From positions 104,558 to 168,557 of the forward strand of contig JAAYUI010000010.1 of assembly GCA_012517765.1 (NCBI GenBank): a stretch of DNA of 64,000 nucleotides, read 5' to 3'. Source of the DNA: Caldisericales bacterium (GTDB lineage Bacteria; Caldisericota; Caldisericia; JAAYUI01). A program made the translations under genes and the position numbers. Shown one piece after another: positions 48,899 to 58,746 of the stretch (its first letter is position 1; each line of letters starts with the position of its first letter). The notes beneath the pieces were generated by a model that did no database searches, was not told where the DNA came from, and saw nothing but the letters and a program-made list of their open reading frames with translations.

Positions 48899-50320
48899 AT
48901 GAGTGAAGAAGAAAAAAAAGAAACGCTGGGTTCCAAGCTGTTCTATAAAACCAAAAACGTTTGGGAAACCACAGAAGACCACGCTGAAATCATGAATTTT
49001 GCAAAACCATACAAAACTTTCCTTGATAAGTGCAAAACCGAAAGGGAAGCTGTGGCTTGGGCCGCAAAAAAGCTTGAGGATGCTGGTTTCAAAGCACCTG
49101 GCAATGGAGACAAAATCTTCATGGTCAACAGGGGCAAGGCAGTCATCGCCGCAAGGCTTGGCAAGAAGCCGATCAAAGAAGGTTTCAACATTGTGGTTTC
49201 ACACGTTGATGCACCAAGGCTGGACCTCAAGCAGGTACCGTTCTACGAAGATTCCGGGCATGCAATGCTCGACACCCACTACTACGGTGGAATAAAGAAA
49301 TACCAGTGGGCCAACATACCGCTTGCCATGCACGGCAGGATAATCAAGGCTGATGGCTCAAAGATTGATCTTGTCTGGGGTGAAGACGAGAATGAGGGAT
49401 CACTCCTGATTCCAGATATTCTCATCCACCTTGCACAGAAGCAGATGGAAGGGTCGGCCGCAAAGGCACTCACAGGTGAACAGATGAACGCTATAGCCGG
49501 AACGATCCCGATACCAGGCAAGGAATATGAGAAAGAGTCAGACAAGGTAAAACTGAATGTTCTCAAAATCCTCAACGACAAATATGGCATTACAGAGGCA
49601 GATTTTGTCTCGGCAGAGATCGAGCTTGTCCCATCAGAAAACTGCAGGGAGATTGGCATAGACAACTCCTGCATCATTGGCTACGGCCATGACGACAGGA
49701 TATGCTCCTATTCCGCACTCCAGGCTCTTCTTGACATGAAGGAGCAGCCAGAGCGTACTGCAATTGCATACCTCGTCGACAAGGAAGAGATCGGTTCCGA
49801 AGGTACAACCGGGGCAATCACAAAATTCCTCGAATACTTTATCGAAAAGATTGCCGGTTCATGTGATACAACAGAAATCATGCAGAATTCGTTCTGCATG
49901 TCAGGTGATGTAAATGCAGGGTATGATGTTAACTTCAAGGAAAATTTCGAAACGAAAAATGCCTCTTTTCTTGGCAAGGGCGTAACCATAACAAAATTCA
50001 CCGGCAGGGGTGGGAAAGGTGGAGCAAACGACGCATCAGCCGAATTCATGGGCGCGATAAGGAAGCTCCTCTCCGACAACAATGTTGTCTTCCAGACTGC
50101 AGAACTCGGCGCCGTTGACATCGGTGGTGGCGGGACTGTTGCAATGTACTTCGCGGCAAGAGGGATAGACACAATCGATGCTGGTCCGGCAGTCCTCGGA
50201 ATGCATGCACCAAAAGAAACCATAAGTAAGGCAGACCTCTTCAGCACCTACCAGGCGTACAAAATCTTCCTCGACAAATTCGCCGGGGAGTATGTAAAGA
50301 TAGCCAAAAACACCAACTGA
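48899..50320 (+). CDS. M18 family aminopeptidase
   Basis: FNIVVSHVDAPRLDLKQVPFYEDSGHAMLDTHYYGGIKKYQW; GYGHDDRICSYSALQALL; VDKEEIGSEGTTGA; SGDVNAGYD. SD AGGAGGAAAT. Confidence 0.92.
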   Translation: MSEEEKKETLGSKLFYKTKNVWETTEDHAEIMNFAKPYKTFLDKCKTEREAVAWAAKKLEDAGFKAPGNGDKIFMVNRGKAVIAARLGKKPIKEGFNIVVSHVDAPRLDLKQVPFYEDSGHAMLDTHYYGGIKKYQWANIPLAMHGRIIKADGSKIDLVWGEDENEGSLLIPDILIHLAQKQMEGSAAKALTGEQMNAIAGTIPIPGKEYEKESDKVKLNVLKILNDKYGITEADFVSAEIELVPSENCREIGIDNSCIIGYGHDDRICSYSALQALLDMKEQPERTAIAYLVDKEEIGSEGTTGAITKFLEYFIEKIAGSCDTTEIMQNSFCMSGDVNAGYDVNFKENFETKNASFLGKGVTITKFTGRGGKGGANDASAEFMGAIRKLLSDNNVVFQTAELGAVDIGGGGTVAMYFAARGIDTIDAGPAVLGMHAPKETISKADLFSTYQAYKIFLDKFAGEYVKIAKNTN

Positions 50321-50739
50321 TGAAGATCAAAAAGCTCAGGCAGGACGCAATACTTCCTCAAAGAGCGCATGATACGGACGCAGGGCTCGACCTCACCACA
50401 CCGGATGAGGTCGAGCTTTTGCCTTTAGAGAGAAAGCTCGTCATGCTGGGATTTTCAATGTCCATCCCAAACGGAATGGTCGGCCTTGTTTGCCCGCGCT
50501 CCGGGCTTGCCGCCAAAAATGGCATAACCGTATTGAACGCACCAGGAATAGTTGATTCGGGTTACAGGGGAGAGGTTGGGGTCGTACTGATCAATCTTGG
50601 GAAAGATAAAATAACACTTCCAAAAGGCTCAAGGATTGCCCAGATGATGATTGTGTCATACAATGACACGCAACCGGTGTGGGCCGAAAACCTTGATGAA
50701 ACAGAAAGAGGGCAAGGCGGTTTCGGTTCAACTTCCTGA
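50320..50739 (+). CDS. dut: Deoxyuridine 5'-triphosphate nucleotidohydrolase
   Basis: AHDTDAGLDLTTPDE; GLVCPRSGLAAKNGITVLNAPGIVDSGYRGEVGVVLINLG; KGSRIAQMMI; RGQGGFGSTS. Confidence 0.96.
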   Translation: MKIKKLRQDAILPQRAHDTDAGLDLTTPDEVELLPLERKLVMLGFSMSIPNGMVGLVCPRSGLAAKNGITVLNAPGIVDSGYRGEVGVVLINLGKDKITLPKGSRIAQMMIVSYNDTQPVWAENLDETERGQGGFGSTS

Positions 50740-50750
50740 GGAGGAAGCAT

Positions 50751-51686
50751 TTGAACAATCAGCACCTTGAATTGTTTGCCAAACTAGATGGGGACTTTCA
50801 TGATTCATTCACGGAAGCTCTGTCTGCGGTATTAAATGCCAGCGGAATCAATATTAGCACAGGTTTTCTGGCTGGACTCGCAGGCACCGCATTCGCCCCT
50901 GCGTGTGATACTGGAGAAGACTGCACTGCATGGTGGATGGAACCTGATTGTATTGATCACAGGCTCGACTTCATCAAAGATGCAATTGATTTGGACATAA
51001 AAACTTTCAATCTGGGAAAAGGAATATGGCCAATTCCTGAAAAATTGCCTGAAGAAGCACTGTCACACATTGCAAACGAGAAGGCAGTTCTCCTGAAATC
51101 ATGGCCAGTGTGGCAAATTGCAGTCAATACAAATGGAAAAGCTGAAAAAATAGCATTTAAGGGGTTTGAAGGGCTTGATTGGTGTGAAAATTGTTTCAAA
51201 AATTGTTTTATTATTACAGCAAAAACAAAATCCTCCGATGAAAAATACATTGCGCTTGAAGCCATAAAACATGGCGCAAAGCTGGCTACTGGAGATTTTT
51301 CAATTGACAAAACCTGCTGGGGGACAACTCTCTATGACAAAGCAATAGAAAAACTGGAAGAAGAGTATTTTTGCCCTTCTTGCAAAGAAGAGAGCATTGG
51401 TTGCGCATACAGAACATTCAGAAGAATAGAAGGAACGATTTTTTACGGAAAATCTTTCGCCAACGAAATTAAAAAACTCGGCGCAATAAAAGATCAAATT
51501 TCAAATGAGCTGACAAACACTTTTGAAACCATGTCCAGGGTTGCAGAAAAATTGACAAGCAAGGGTTTTGGGGAGAGGTACGCTTCCAACAGTTTTGCAT
51601 CAGATTCAAAAATATCGCTCCTGGAGCTGAAAAAAGGTCAGGAGAAAATTGGTGAACTATGGACAAAAGCTGCTTTATCAATCTAA
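50751..51686 (+). CDS. Conserved-looking Cys-rich hypothetical protein
   Basis: 311 aa, TTG start with SD GAGGAGG; GTAFAPACDTGEDCTAWWMEPDCIDH, DWCENCFKNC, YFCPSCKEESIGC; no family confidently recognised. Confidence 0.6.
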   Translation: MNNQHLELFAKLDGDFHDSFTEALSAVLNASGINISTGFLAGLAGTAFAPACDTGEDCTAWWMEPDCIDHRLDFIKDAIDLDIKTFNLGKGIWPIPEKLPEEALSHIANEKAVLLKSWPVWQIAVNTNGKAEKIAFKGFEGLDWCENCFKNCFIITAKTKSSDEKYIALEAIKHGAKLATGDFSIDKTCWGTTLYDKAIEKLEEEYFCPSCKEESIGCAYRTFRRIEGTIFYGKSFANEIKKLGAIKDQISNELTNTFETMSRVAEKLTSKGFGERYASNSFASDSKISLLELKKGQEKIGELWTKAALSI

Positions 51687-51747
51687 GTACAGGGTGTATA
51701 AATTTTGACCCTTTGATTGTCATTTTTCTTTGCTAAAATAGCCTGCA

Positions 51748-52611
51748 ATGAAAAGCGTCCTGGTCACAGCCGATGATTTTGGATTCACAAAATCTGTTAC
51801 AGAAGGCATTCTGAAGGCACATGACGAAGGAATAGTTACCCACACAGGCCTGATGGTCAACATGCCAGACGCCCCAAGAGCGGTCGAACTTGCTAAATCA
51901 AGACCTTCGCTTTCTGTTGGGCTTCATTTCAATCTGACTCAGGGCAAACCTGTTTCAAATCCCGAACTTGTGCCTAGTCTCATTCGCGAAAATGGCGAAT
52001 TCAGGGGGCTTTCACTCTGGCATCCGCGAAGAGCCAACCCAAGGGACATCGAAACAGAGCTCAGGGCACAAATTGAAAAATTCCTGTCATTTGGTTTTGA
52101 AAAAATACATATCGATGGTCACCACTATGTTACTTTTATACCAAATGTCCTGAAGACTGTCATTAAATTGTCAAAGGAGTACCCGATAACATCAACAAGA
52201 ATGATTGACCCAGGAATGATCAAAAAGGGCGTAAAGAGAAAAATTATTGGTTTTTCGATACTTTGCCTTGGGCCAAAATTTGTTTTTGGTCTTGGGAGAT
52301 ACATCAAATTCTGGTTGAAAAAACTTGAAGAAGCAGGACTTGTCCATCCTGATGCCCTTGTTTCGTGGGAACTTTTCGGCGAGTCCGATTGTGAGGCATC
52401 GCTTTTAAAAAGTCTCGCAACACTTAATGAAGGCGTTACAGAAATTTTCGGGCATCCAGGTCTGGTTGATGAAGAACTCCTGAAAACATCAACATACACA
52501 GATATAAGGGAAAGGGAGCTTACAGCTTTCACGTCAGCAAGGGTAAAAAATGCCATCATGCAATCAGATACCAAACTCATAAATGCTTTTTGTCTGGGAG
52601 GCCGCCTATGA
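51748..52611 (+). CDS. ChbG/YdjC family carbohydrate deacetylase
   Basis: MKSVLVTADDFGFTKSVTEGILKAHDEGIVTHTGLMVNMPDAPRAVELAK; SVGLHFNLTQGKPV; IHIDGHHYV-like HIDGHHY. Confidence 0.92.
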   Translation: MKSVLVTADDFGFTKSVTEGILKAHDEGIVTHTGLMVNMPDAPRAVELAKSRPSLSVGLHFNLTQGKPVSNPELVPSLIRENGEFRGLSLWHPRRANPRDIETELRAQIEKFLSFGFEKIHIDGHHYVTFIPNVLKTVIKLSKEYPITSTRMIDPGMIKKGVKRKIIGFSILCLGPKFVFGLGRYIKFWLKKLEEAGLVHPDALVSWELFGESDCEASLLKSLATLNEGVTEIFGHPGLVDEELLKTSTYTDIRERELTAFTSARVKNAIMQSDTKLINAFCLGGRL

Positions 52612-53603
52612 AAATTGGGCCAATAGGGATCCATCTTGGTGACCAGAGAATAAAGATAGCCCAGGTTGCATCCGACAAAGACAGGATACAGGTGATCGAG
52701 ATGGTGTCCCTACCAACCCCGGAAGGCTCGATTGTTCAAGGTTTCGTGAAGGCACCGAGGGTAGCAGCAGATGCAATCATGAGGGCCATATCCGAATCAA
52801 AATTCAACGGAAGAAAAGCTGTAATAGCCCATCCCACCGAAATCCTAAAGGTCCACACGATGACGGTCCAGGACAGCACAGAACTTGATAAAGCCATCTC
52901 GACAAAACTCTCCCAGATGTCTTTTGAACAACCAGAAGAGCTCATATTTGACTACAAAATCGCCTCAAGGGAAAATGGAAGGGTCAAGGCGATTGTCGCA
53001 ATAACAAACAAGAAACATGTGCAAAAGATCCAGGAGTTGGCCACACAGTCAAAACTGACCCTTGGTGGAACCGACCTGGAAATGCTTTCAACATATAGAG
53101 TGGTTGCAGGAACATACAGGACACCTGACATGCCAACTGTCATTGCAATGCTCTCAGACCAAAATGTCAAACTGGCCCTTTTTTGTGAAAGGGTGCTGTC
53201 GTATGTAAAAACAACCGATCTTCAGTCATCACAGGCCAAAAGCGACCCAAAGCAGCTATCGTCCGAGATTGGAAAATTCCTTGGCGAATACAGAAAAACA
53301 AACCTTCTGACAGGGGAACCGGTCATTTTCCTTGCTGGACTGCCGGAGCCAAGCTTTGAAATGGAAAAAGCTCTCTGGGAGGATCTAGATAGCCGGACAA
53401 CGTCAGTGAGATGGTCGGAGGCTTTTTCGCTTTCACAAACTTACAACAATTTTGGCGAACTAACCACCCGTTTTGGTGCCTTCTGCTGTGCGATCGGACT
53501 TTCACTCTCCGACATGCAACTTCCACAAAGTTTTAAAAGCCCCATCATTCCTGATGTGAGGCAACCCGGATACACTCCAGATCTTCTAAAATTTGAGGGC
53601 TGA
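52608..53603 (+). CDS. PilM/FtsA-like actin-fold protein
   Basis: Start ATG 52608 (MKIGPIGIHLGDQRIKIAQVASDKDRIQVIEMVSLPTPEGSIVQGFV...AHPTEILKVHTMTV); PilM-like N-terminus. Confidence 0.6.
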   Translation: MKIGPIGIHLGDQRIKIAQVASDKDRIQVIEMVSLPTPEGSIVQGFVKAPRVAADAIMRAISESKFNGRKAVIAHPTEILKVHTMTVQDSTELDKAISTKLSQMSFEQPEELIFDYKIASRENGRVKAIVAITNKKHVQKIQELATQSKLTLGGTDLEMLSTYRVVAGTYRTPDMPTVIAMLSDQNVKLALFCERVLSYVKTTDLQSSQAKSDPKQLSSEIGKFLGEYRKTNLLTGEPVIFLAGLPEPSFEMEKALWEDLDSRTTSVRWSEAFSLSQTYNNFGELTTRFGAFCCAIGLSLSDMQLPQSFKSPIIPDVRQPGYTPDLLKFEG

Positions 53604-53604
53604 A

Positions 53605-54276
53605 ATGGATACATTTTCCCAGGCAAAAGAATTGCTTATTTTTGCATTATTGGTCATCTTCCCATACATTATTGGCTCAATTCCATTCGGACTCCTGATA
53701 GGTCTGGCTTTTGGAATTGATATAAGAGGCAAAGGTTCCGGAAATATAGGTGCAACAAATGTACAAAGGACCCTTGGGTGGTTCCCGGGCCTTGTATCGT
53801 GGATACTCGATACCGCAAAAGGTTTTTTCCCCGTTTATATGACCAGCTGCATGCTTCAAAATAAATTCTTTGGGCAAGAACTCGCTGGAACCAGCACAGG
53901 ATGGCCAATCGCCCTTGTTGGACTAGCTGTGATTGCTGGTCATTGCTGGTCGGTCTTTCTTAAATTCAGGGGAGGAAAGGGAGTCTCAACAACACTGGGT
54001 GTTGTAATGGCCCTTGACTGGAGAATCGGAATCGCCTGCTTTATTTTGTGGGCAATCATTGTCGCTTTGACAAGATATGTAAGTGTTGCATCAATTATCA
54101 CTGCCATTTTGATGCCATTTGGTTTTATTTTTCTGAGGGCAGACCCGATTTTTTGGGTCCTCTGTTTTGCGATCGCAATCATCATTGTCATTAAACACAA
54201 AGACAATATAAAAAGGTTGAGGGAAGGAACAGAAAACAAGTTTGGTTCTGGGAGGAACAGTGCTCATAAGAGTTGA
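53605..54276 (+). CDS. plsY: Acyl-phosphate glycerol-3-phosphate acyltransferase
   Basis: IGSIPFGLLIGLAFGIDIRGKGSGNIGATNVQRTLG; GHCWSVFLKFRGGKGVSTTLGV. Confidence 0.94.
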   Translation: MDTFSQAKELLIFALLVIFPYIIGSIPFGLLIGLAFGIDIRGKGSGNIGATNVQRTLGWFPGLVSWILDTAKGFFPVYMTSCMLQNKFFGQELAGTSTGWPIALVGLAVIAGHCWSVFLKFRGGKGVSTTLGVVMALDWRIGIACFILWAIIVALTRYVSVASIITAILMPFGFIFLRADPIFWVLCFAIAIIIVIKHKDNIKRLREGTENKFGSGRNSAHKS

Positions 54277-54913
54277 TCCACAAAACCCGAAAGAATCCAT
54301 GATAAAGGCCGCTTCAGGAATGGCCTCGATGGGTGAACTGATAATTTTCCCAACTGACACAATTTACGGAATAGGGACATCCTCCTACTCGCAAGCTGGT
54401 GTAATGAGGCTCTTTGCCAGCAAGAAAAGGCCACAGACAAAACCACTTGGCGTTTTCATGTCTGGGATTGGCCAATTGGTCGAACATTGCATTGTTTCTG
54501 AAACCCAGGAACGTTTTTTGTCGTCAATCTGGCCCGGGCCTGTTACATGCGTTTTCCTGAGACAACCGAAAAACAGAATGCTCACCACGCCGCTCAAAAC
54601 ACAACCACCGACCGTAGCAGTAAGGATACCAGACAACCTAGTATGCAAAATGCTCGTAGAGCTTCTTGGTCACCCCCTTCTTCAGACCTCTGTCAACATC
54701 TCGGGTCTCCCGCACGGGTCACACAATGAGTTGCTTTATTACTACGAGCGCTTTGCTGATGCGATGATCGATGGTGGGCCAGAGAAGGAGTCCCTACCTT
54801 CCACAGTAATAAGTCTTGCCGGACCAGATGCAAAACTGGTGCGTGAAGGCTCTGTCTCGTGGGAATCACTAAAATCAACGCTTTCGGAGTTTGGGATAGG
54901 GTCAGCAGACTAG
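54260..54913 (+). CDS. tsaC: L-threonylcarbamoyladenylate synthase (Sua5/YrdC)
   Basis: GELIIFPTDTIYGIGTSSYSQAGVMRLFASKKRPQTKPLGVFM; WPGPVTCVF; TSVNISGLPH. GTG start likely. Confidence 0.9.
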   Translation: MLIRVDPQNPKESMIKAASGMASMGELIIFPTDTIYGIGTSSYSQAGVMRLFASKKRPQTKPLGVFMSGIGQLVEHCIVSETQERFLSSIWPGPVTCVFLRQPKNRMLTTPLKTQPPTVAVRIPDNLVCKMLVELLGHPLLQTSVNISGLPHGSHNELLYYYERFADAMIDGGPEKESLPSTVISLAGPDAKLVREGSVSWESLKSTLSEFGIGSAD

Positions 54914-54986
54914 CCTTTTGGAATTTCTTCAACAACACGCCTGCATGCCTTGCATATTGCGTTGACGGGACTATCATTTTTCTAGT

Positions 54987-55448
54987 ATGGAACACCCAAT
55001 AATAGCTATCGGCAGTGATCATGCCGGCTGGCAGCTCAAGGAGTTGTTAAAACCGATATTGGCCCAGTCAGGATACCACGTGATTGACTGCGGTCCAAAT
55101 TCCAAAGATTCCGTAGACTACCCAGATTATGCCCAGCTTGTTGGCCAAGAAGTAAGCATTGGCCATGCCGATCTTGGTATTCTGGTTTGCGGAACAGGAA
55201 CCGGAATGGCCATAGCTGCCAACAAAATAAGGGGTGTAAGGGCAGCCAACTGCACGAACACGACCCAGTCAAAACTCTCCAGGGAGCACAATGATGCGAA
55301 CATTCTCTGTTTGGGGTCAAGAATAGTCGGAGATGAATTGGCAATCGACATAGTAAAATCATTCCTCCAGGCAACATTCCTTGGTGACAGGCATGCCAGG
55401 AGGGTAAACAAAATAAAATCATTGGAGGAAGCAGATGACAGAGCTTAA
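54987..55448 (+). CDS. rpiB: Ribose-5-phosphate isomerase B
   Basis: [62 protein letters not shown]. Confidence 0.95.
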   Translation: MEHPIIAIGSDHAGWQLKELLKPILAQSGYHVIDCGPNSKDSVDYPDYAQLVGQEVSIGHADLGILVCGTGTGMAIAANKIRGVRAANCTNTTQSKLSREHNDANILCLGSRIVGDELAIDIVKSFLQATFLGDRHARRVNKIKSLEEADDRA

Positions 55449-56685
55449 CAAATTGGATCCGGATGTAGCAAAACATCTTGAATTGGAACTGAACAGGCAA
55501 AGAGAAAACATCGAACTCATTGCATCAGAAAACTTCGTTTCCAAGGCAGTGCTTGAGGCACTGGGTTCGATTGCAACAAACAAATACGCTGAGGGCTACC
55601 CGGGAAAAAGATACTATGGTGGCTGCGAATTCCTCGATGTGGTGGAACAACTGGCCATTGACAGGGCAAAAGAGCTTTTTGCATCTGACATGGCAAATGT
55701 CCAGCCACACTCCGGGGCACAGGCAAATCTTTCTGCCTACTTCTCCATCCTCGAACCTGGCGACACAATCATGGGAATGAATCTTTCCCACGGAGGGCAC
55801 CTCACCCATGGTCACCCACTTTCAATTTCAGGAAGGTACTTCAAGGTAGTCCCATACGGGGTTAATGAATCAACCGAAACCATCGACTATGATGAGATGG
55901 AGAAAATCGCAAGCGAGGCAAAACCAAAGGTAATAGTTGCTGGCGCCTCGGCTTATCCACGTTTCATTGATTTCGAGAGAATTTCCAGGATTGCAAAATC
56001 AGTCGGTGCATACCTCATGGTCGATATGGCGCACATCGCAGGCCTGGTGGCAACAAATCTCCACCCATCACCAGTTCCACATGCTGACATTGTCACATCG
56101 ACAACCCACAAGACCCTGAGGGGGCCAAGGGGTGGTCTTATTGTTGCAAAAAAAGAGCTTTCAAAGGAAATCAACAAGGCTGTGTTCCCAGGAATCCAGG
56201 GCGGACCACTCATGCACGTCATTGCCGCAAAAGCTGTATGTTTCAAAGAAGCTGCACAACCAGAATTCAAGACATATCAGGAACAAGTCCTCAAAAATGC
56301 GAAAGTATTGGCCAAATCACTCCAGGGAATGGGCCTGAGGATCGTTTCTGGTGGAACAGACAACCACCTGATGCTAGTTGATCTGAGAAGCAAAGGTCTC
56401 TCTGGTGCCGAGGCCGAATCACTCATGGAATCCATCCACATAACAATCAACAAGAACTCGATACCATTTGATACTGCACCACCTCTCAAGCCATCAGGCA
56501 TCAGGCTTGGCACACCGGCTGTCACAACAAGGGGAATGAAGGAACCAGAAATGGAACAAATAGCAAACATCATCGGAAGGGTCCTGACACACAAGGACGA
56601 CACAAAAGTAATCGATCAGGCAAAAGCAGAAGTTTCCGAGCTGACCAAACGCTTCCCGCTCTATCAGGGGCTTTCCTACCTTTAA
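55435..56685 (+). CDS. glyA: Serine hydroxymethyltransferase
   Basis: [64 protein letters not shown]. Confidence 0.98.
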   Translation: MTELNKLDPDVAKHLELELNRQRENIELIASENFVSKAVLEALGSIATNKYAEGYPGKRYYGGCEFLDVVEQLAIDRAKELFASDMANVQPHSGAQANLSAYFSILEPGDTIMGMNLSHGGHLTHGHPLSISGRYFKVVPYGVNESTETIDYDEMEKIASEAKPKVIVAGASAYPRFIDFERISRIAKSVGAYLMVDMAHIAGLVATNLHPSPVPHADIVTSTTHKTLRGPRGGLIVAKKELSKEINKAVFPGIQGGPLMHVIAAKAVCFKEAAQPEFKTYQEQVLKNAKVLAKSLQGMGLRIVSGGTDNHLMLVDLRSKGLSGAEAESLMESIHITINKNSIPFDTAPPLKPSGIRLGTPAVTTRGMKEPEMEQIANIIGRVLTHKDDTKVIDQAKAEVSELTKRFPLYQGLSYL

Positions 56686-57632
56686 TGCCCAGACCGTTGC
56701 TGGCTTTCTTAATATCGCTGGGGCTTGCGGTCATTTTGACCCCCCTTGCAATGATTTTTGGGAAAAAGGCCGGCATAACAGACAAGGTAGGAGACACTAC
56801 ACCCAGCGGACAAACCAAGATAACAAAAAAGCCAACCGCCCGTACGGGCGGTTTGGCACTCATTTTCGCAATATTACTACCATTCCTGTTTCTGAATCTC
56901 CCATCATCAAAAGCCATAGGCATTACTGGTGGGACAATAATAATTTTCCTGGTAATGCTGCTTGATGACATCTACGGGCTTGGCCCAGTCCCAAAACTCC
57001 TTGGGCAACTGGCCGCAGCGACAGCAGCCATCCTGGGAGGCCTCAGGATTGGGTACCTGACAAACATTTTTGGCCAGGGATGGCTCAACCTTGAATGGCT
57101 CTCGATACCCCTGACCTATTTCTGGATACTGACTGTCACAAACGCAATGAACTTTATTGACGGGCTAGACGGTCTGGCGGCTGGAATAACTGTAATTGCA
57201 ACAATAGCATCAGCTTTCGCCTCAAGTTCAAGGGGGATATTCCCGCCAACAATCCTCCTCGCATCAATTGCCGGTGGGGCGCTCGGGTTTCTTCCTTTCA
57301 ATTTCAAACCTGCGAAGATTTTCATGGGAGATTCCGGGGCAAATCTTATAGGTTTTCTTATAGCAACAGCAACCATATGGGGAACATCAAAGGCCACATC
57401 TGCAGTTGTCATTGGTGTTGCAATACTCTGCCTTGGTGTCCCAATGTTTGATGTCTTCTTTTCTGCCACAAGAAGGATGATGGGCGGAAAATCTCCATTG
57501 AAAGGTGATATGGACAACATCCACTACATCCTTGTCAAAAAAGGGTGGAGTGAAACTTCTGTCGTCCTTGTTTTCTACCTTATCACGGCAATATTGTCTG
57601 CAATCGCACTCTCATTCACAGTTTTGAGGTGA
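56685..57632 (+). CDS. WecA/TagO-type undecaprenyl-phosphate sugar-1-phosphate transferase
   Basis: TARTGGLALIFAIL; LDDIYGLGPVPKLLGQL; NAMNFIDGLDGLAAG; FMGDSGANLIGF; DNIHYILVKKGWSE. Confidence 0.92.
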   Translation: MPRPLLAFLISLGLAVILTPLAMIFGKKAGITDKVGDTTPSGQTKITKKPTARTGGLALIFAILLPFLFLNLPSSKAIGITGGTIIIFLVMLLDDIYGLGPVPKLLGQLAAATAAILGGLRIGYLTNIFGQGWLNLEWLSIPLTYFWILTVTNAMNFIDGLDGLAAGITVIATIASAFASSSRGIFPPTILLASIAGGALGFLPFNFKPAKIFMGDSGANLIGFLIATATIWGTSKATSAVVIGVAILCLGVPMFDVFFSATRRMMGGKSPLKGDMDNIHYILVKKGWSETSVVLVFYLITAILSAIALSFTVLR

Positions 57633-57639
57633 CACACAA

Positions 57640-58746
57640 ATGAAAGTTCTAACAATTTTTGGAACAAGACCAGAGGCCATCAAGATGGCCCCGCTGGTAA
57701 AATTGCTCAAAAACACCGATGGCTTTGAGGCAAAGGTTGTCGTCACGGCACAACACAGGGAAATGCTCGATCAGGTATTAAATCTGTTCGAGATAACGCC
57801 TGATTATGACCTCAACATCATGAAAAAAACACAAAGCCTGACCGAGATAACAACCAAGGCCCTGATTGGTCTTGAGGAAATACTTGGAAAAGAACTCCCC
57901 GACATGATCCTCGTTCATGGTGATACAACAACGACATTTGTAGGTGCGCTCGCAGCCTTTTATCAAAGACCCTCCATTCCATGTGGACACGTTGAAGCTG
58001 GCCTTAGGAGTTATGACATGCAAAATCCCTTTCCGGAGGAAGGCAACAGGCTTCTCACAGACCACATTTGCGGTCTCCACTTTGCACCAACGGAGCTTTC
58101 AAAGCAGAACCTCGTTAGGGAAGGTATTCCGGAGAACACGATCTTTGTGACTGGCAATACGGTTGTCGATGCGTTGCAACAGATCAAAACAATGAGCAAA
58201 AACATGCCACTCCCATTTGAGGTCAGGGAAGGGGAGAGAGTCATAACAGTAACGATGCACAGAAGGGAAAGCTGGGGCAAGCCGTTGGAAAATGTCTGCA
58301 TGGCAATTCTCAGACTTGTCAGGGAATTCCACGATGTACACTTCGTTTTCCCATGGCACCCCAACCCAAAGGTGAGGGGCATAATATCCCCAATTCTGTC
58401 AGGTGTCGAAAGAGTCAGCCTTATCGAACCGCTTGACTACAAAGACTTCATAAACCTTATGGGTAAATCTTATCTCGTGATGTCCGATTCAGGTGGAATA
58501 CAGGAAGAGGCGGCATCACTCGAAGTTCCAGTCCTCCTTCTGAGATTTGTTACGGAGCGCCCTGAAGCAATATCCTGCGGTATAGTCAAACTGGTCGGGA
58601 CAAAAGAAGAGGATGTTTACAATAATGCTTCTGAACTCCTCACCGACAAAACCAAGAGGGCAAAGATGATACCAAGTTCAAACCCTTTTGGTGATGGGCA
58701 TGCATGCGAGAGGATCAGGGATCATCTCATCACATACGGGAGGTGA
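57640..58746 (+). CDS. wecB: UDP-N-acetylglucosamine 2-epimerase (non-hydrolysing)
   Basis: MKVLTIFGTRPEAIKMAPLVKLLK; VHGDTTTTFVGALAAFYQRPSIPCGHVEAGLRS; PFPEEGNRLLTDHICGLHFAPTELSKQNL; SDSGGIQEEAASLEVPVLLLR. Confidence 0.97.
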   Translation: MKVLTIFGTRPEAIKMAPLVKLLKNTDGFEAKVVVTAQHREMLDQVLNLFEITPDYDLNIMKKTQSLTEITTKALIGLEEILGKELPDMILVHGDTTTTFVGALAAFYQRPSIPCGHVEAGLRSYDMQNPFPEEGNRLLTDHICGLHFAPTELSKQNLVREGIPENTIFVTGNTVVDALQQIKTMSKNMPLPFEVREGERVITVTMHRRESWGKPLENVCMAILRLVREFHDVHFVFPWHPNPKVRGIISPILSGVERVSLIEPLDYKDFINLMGKSYLVMSDSGGIQEEAASLEVPVLLLRFVTERPEAISCGIVKLVGTKEEDVYNNASELLTDKTKRAKMIPSSNPFGDGHACERIRDHLITYGR

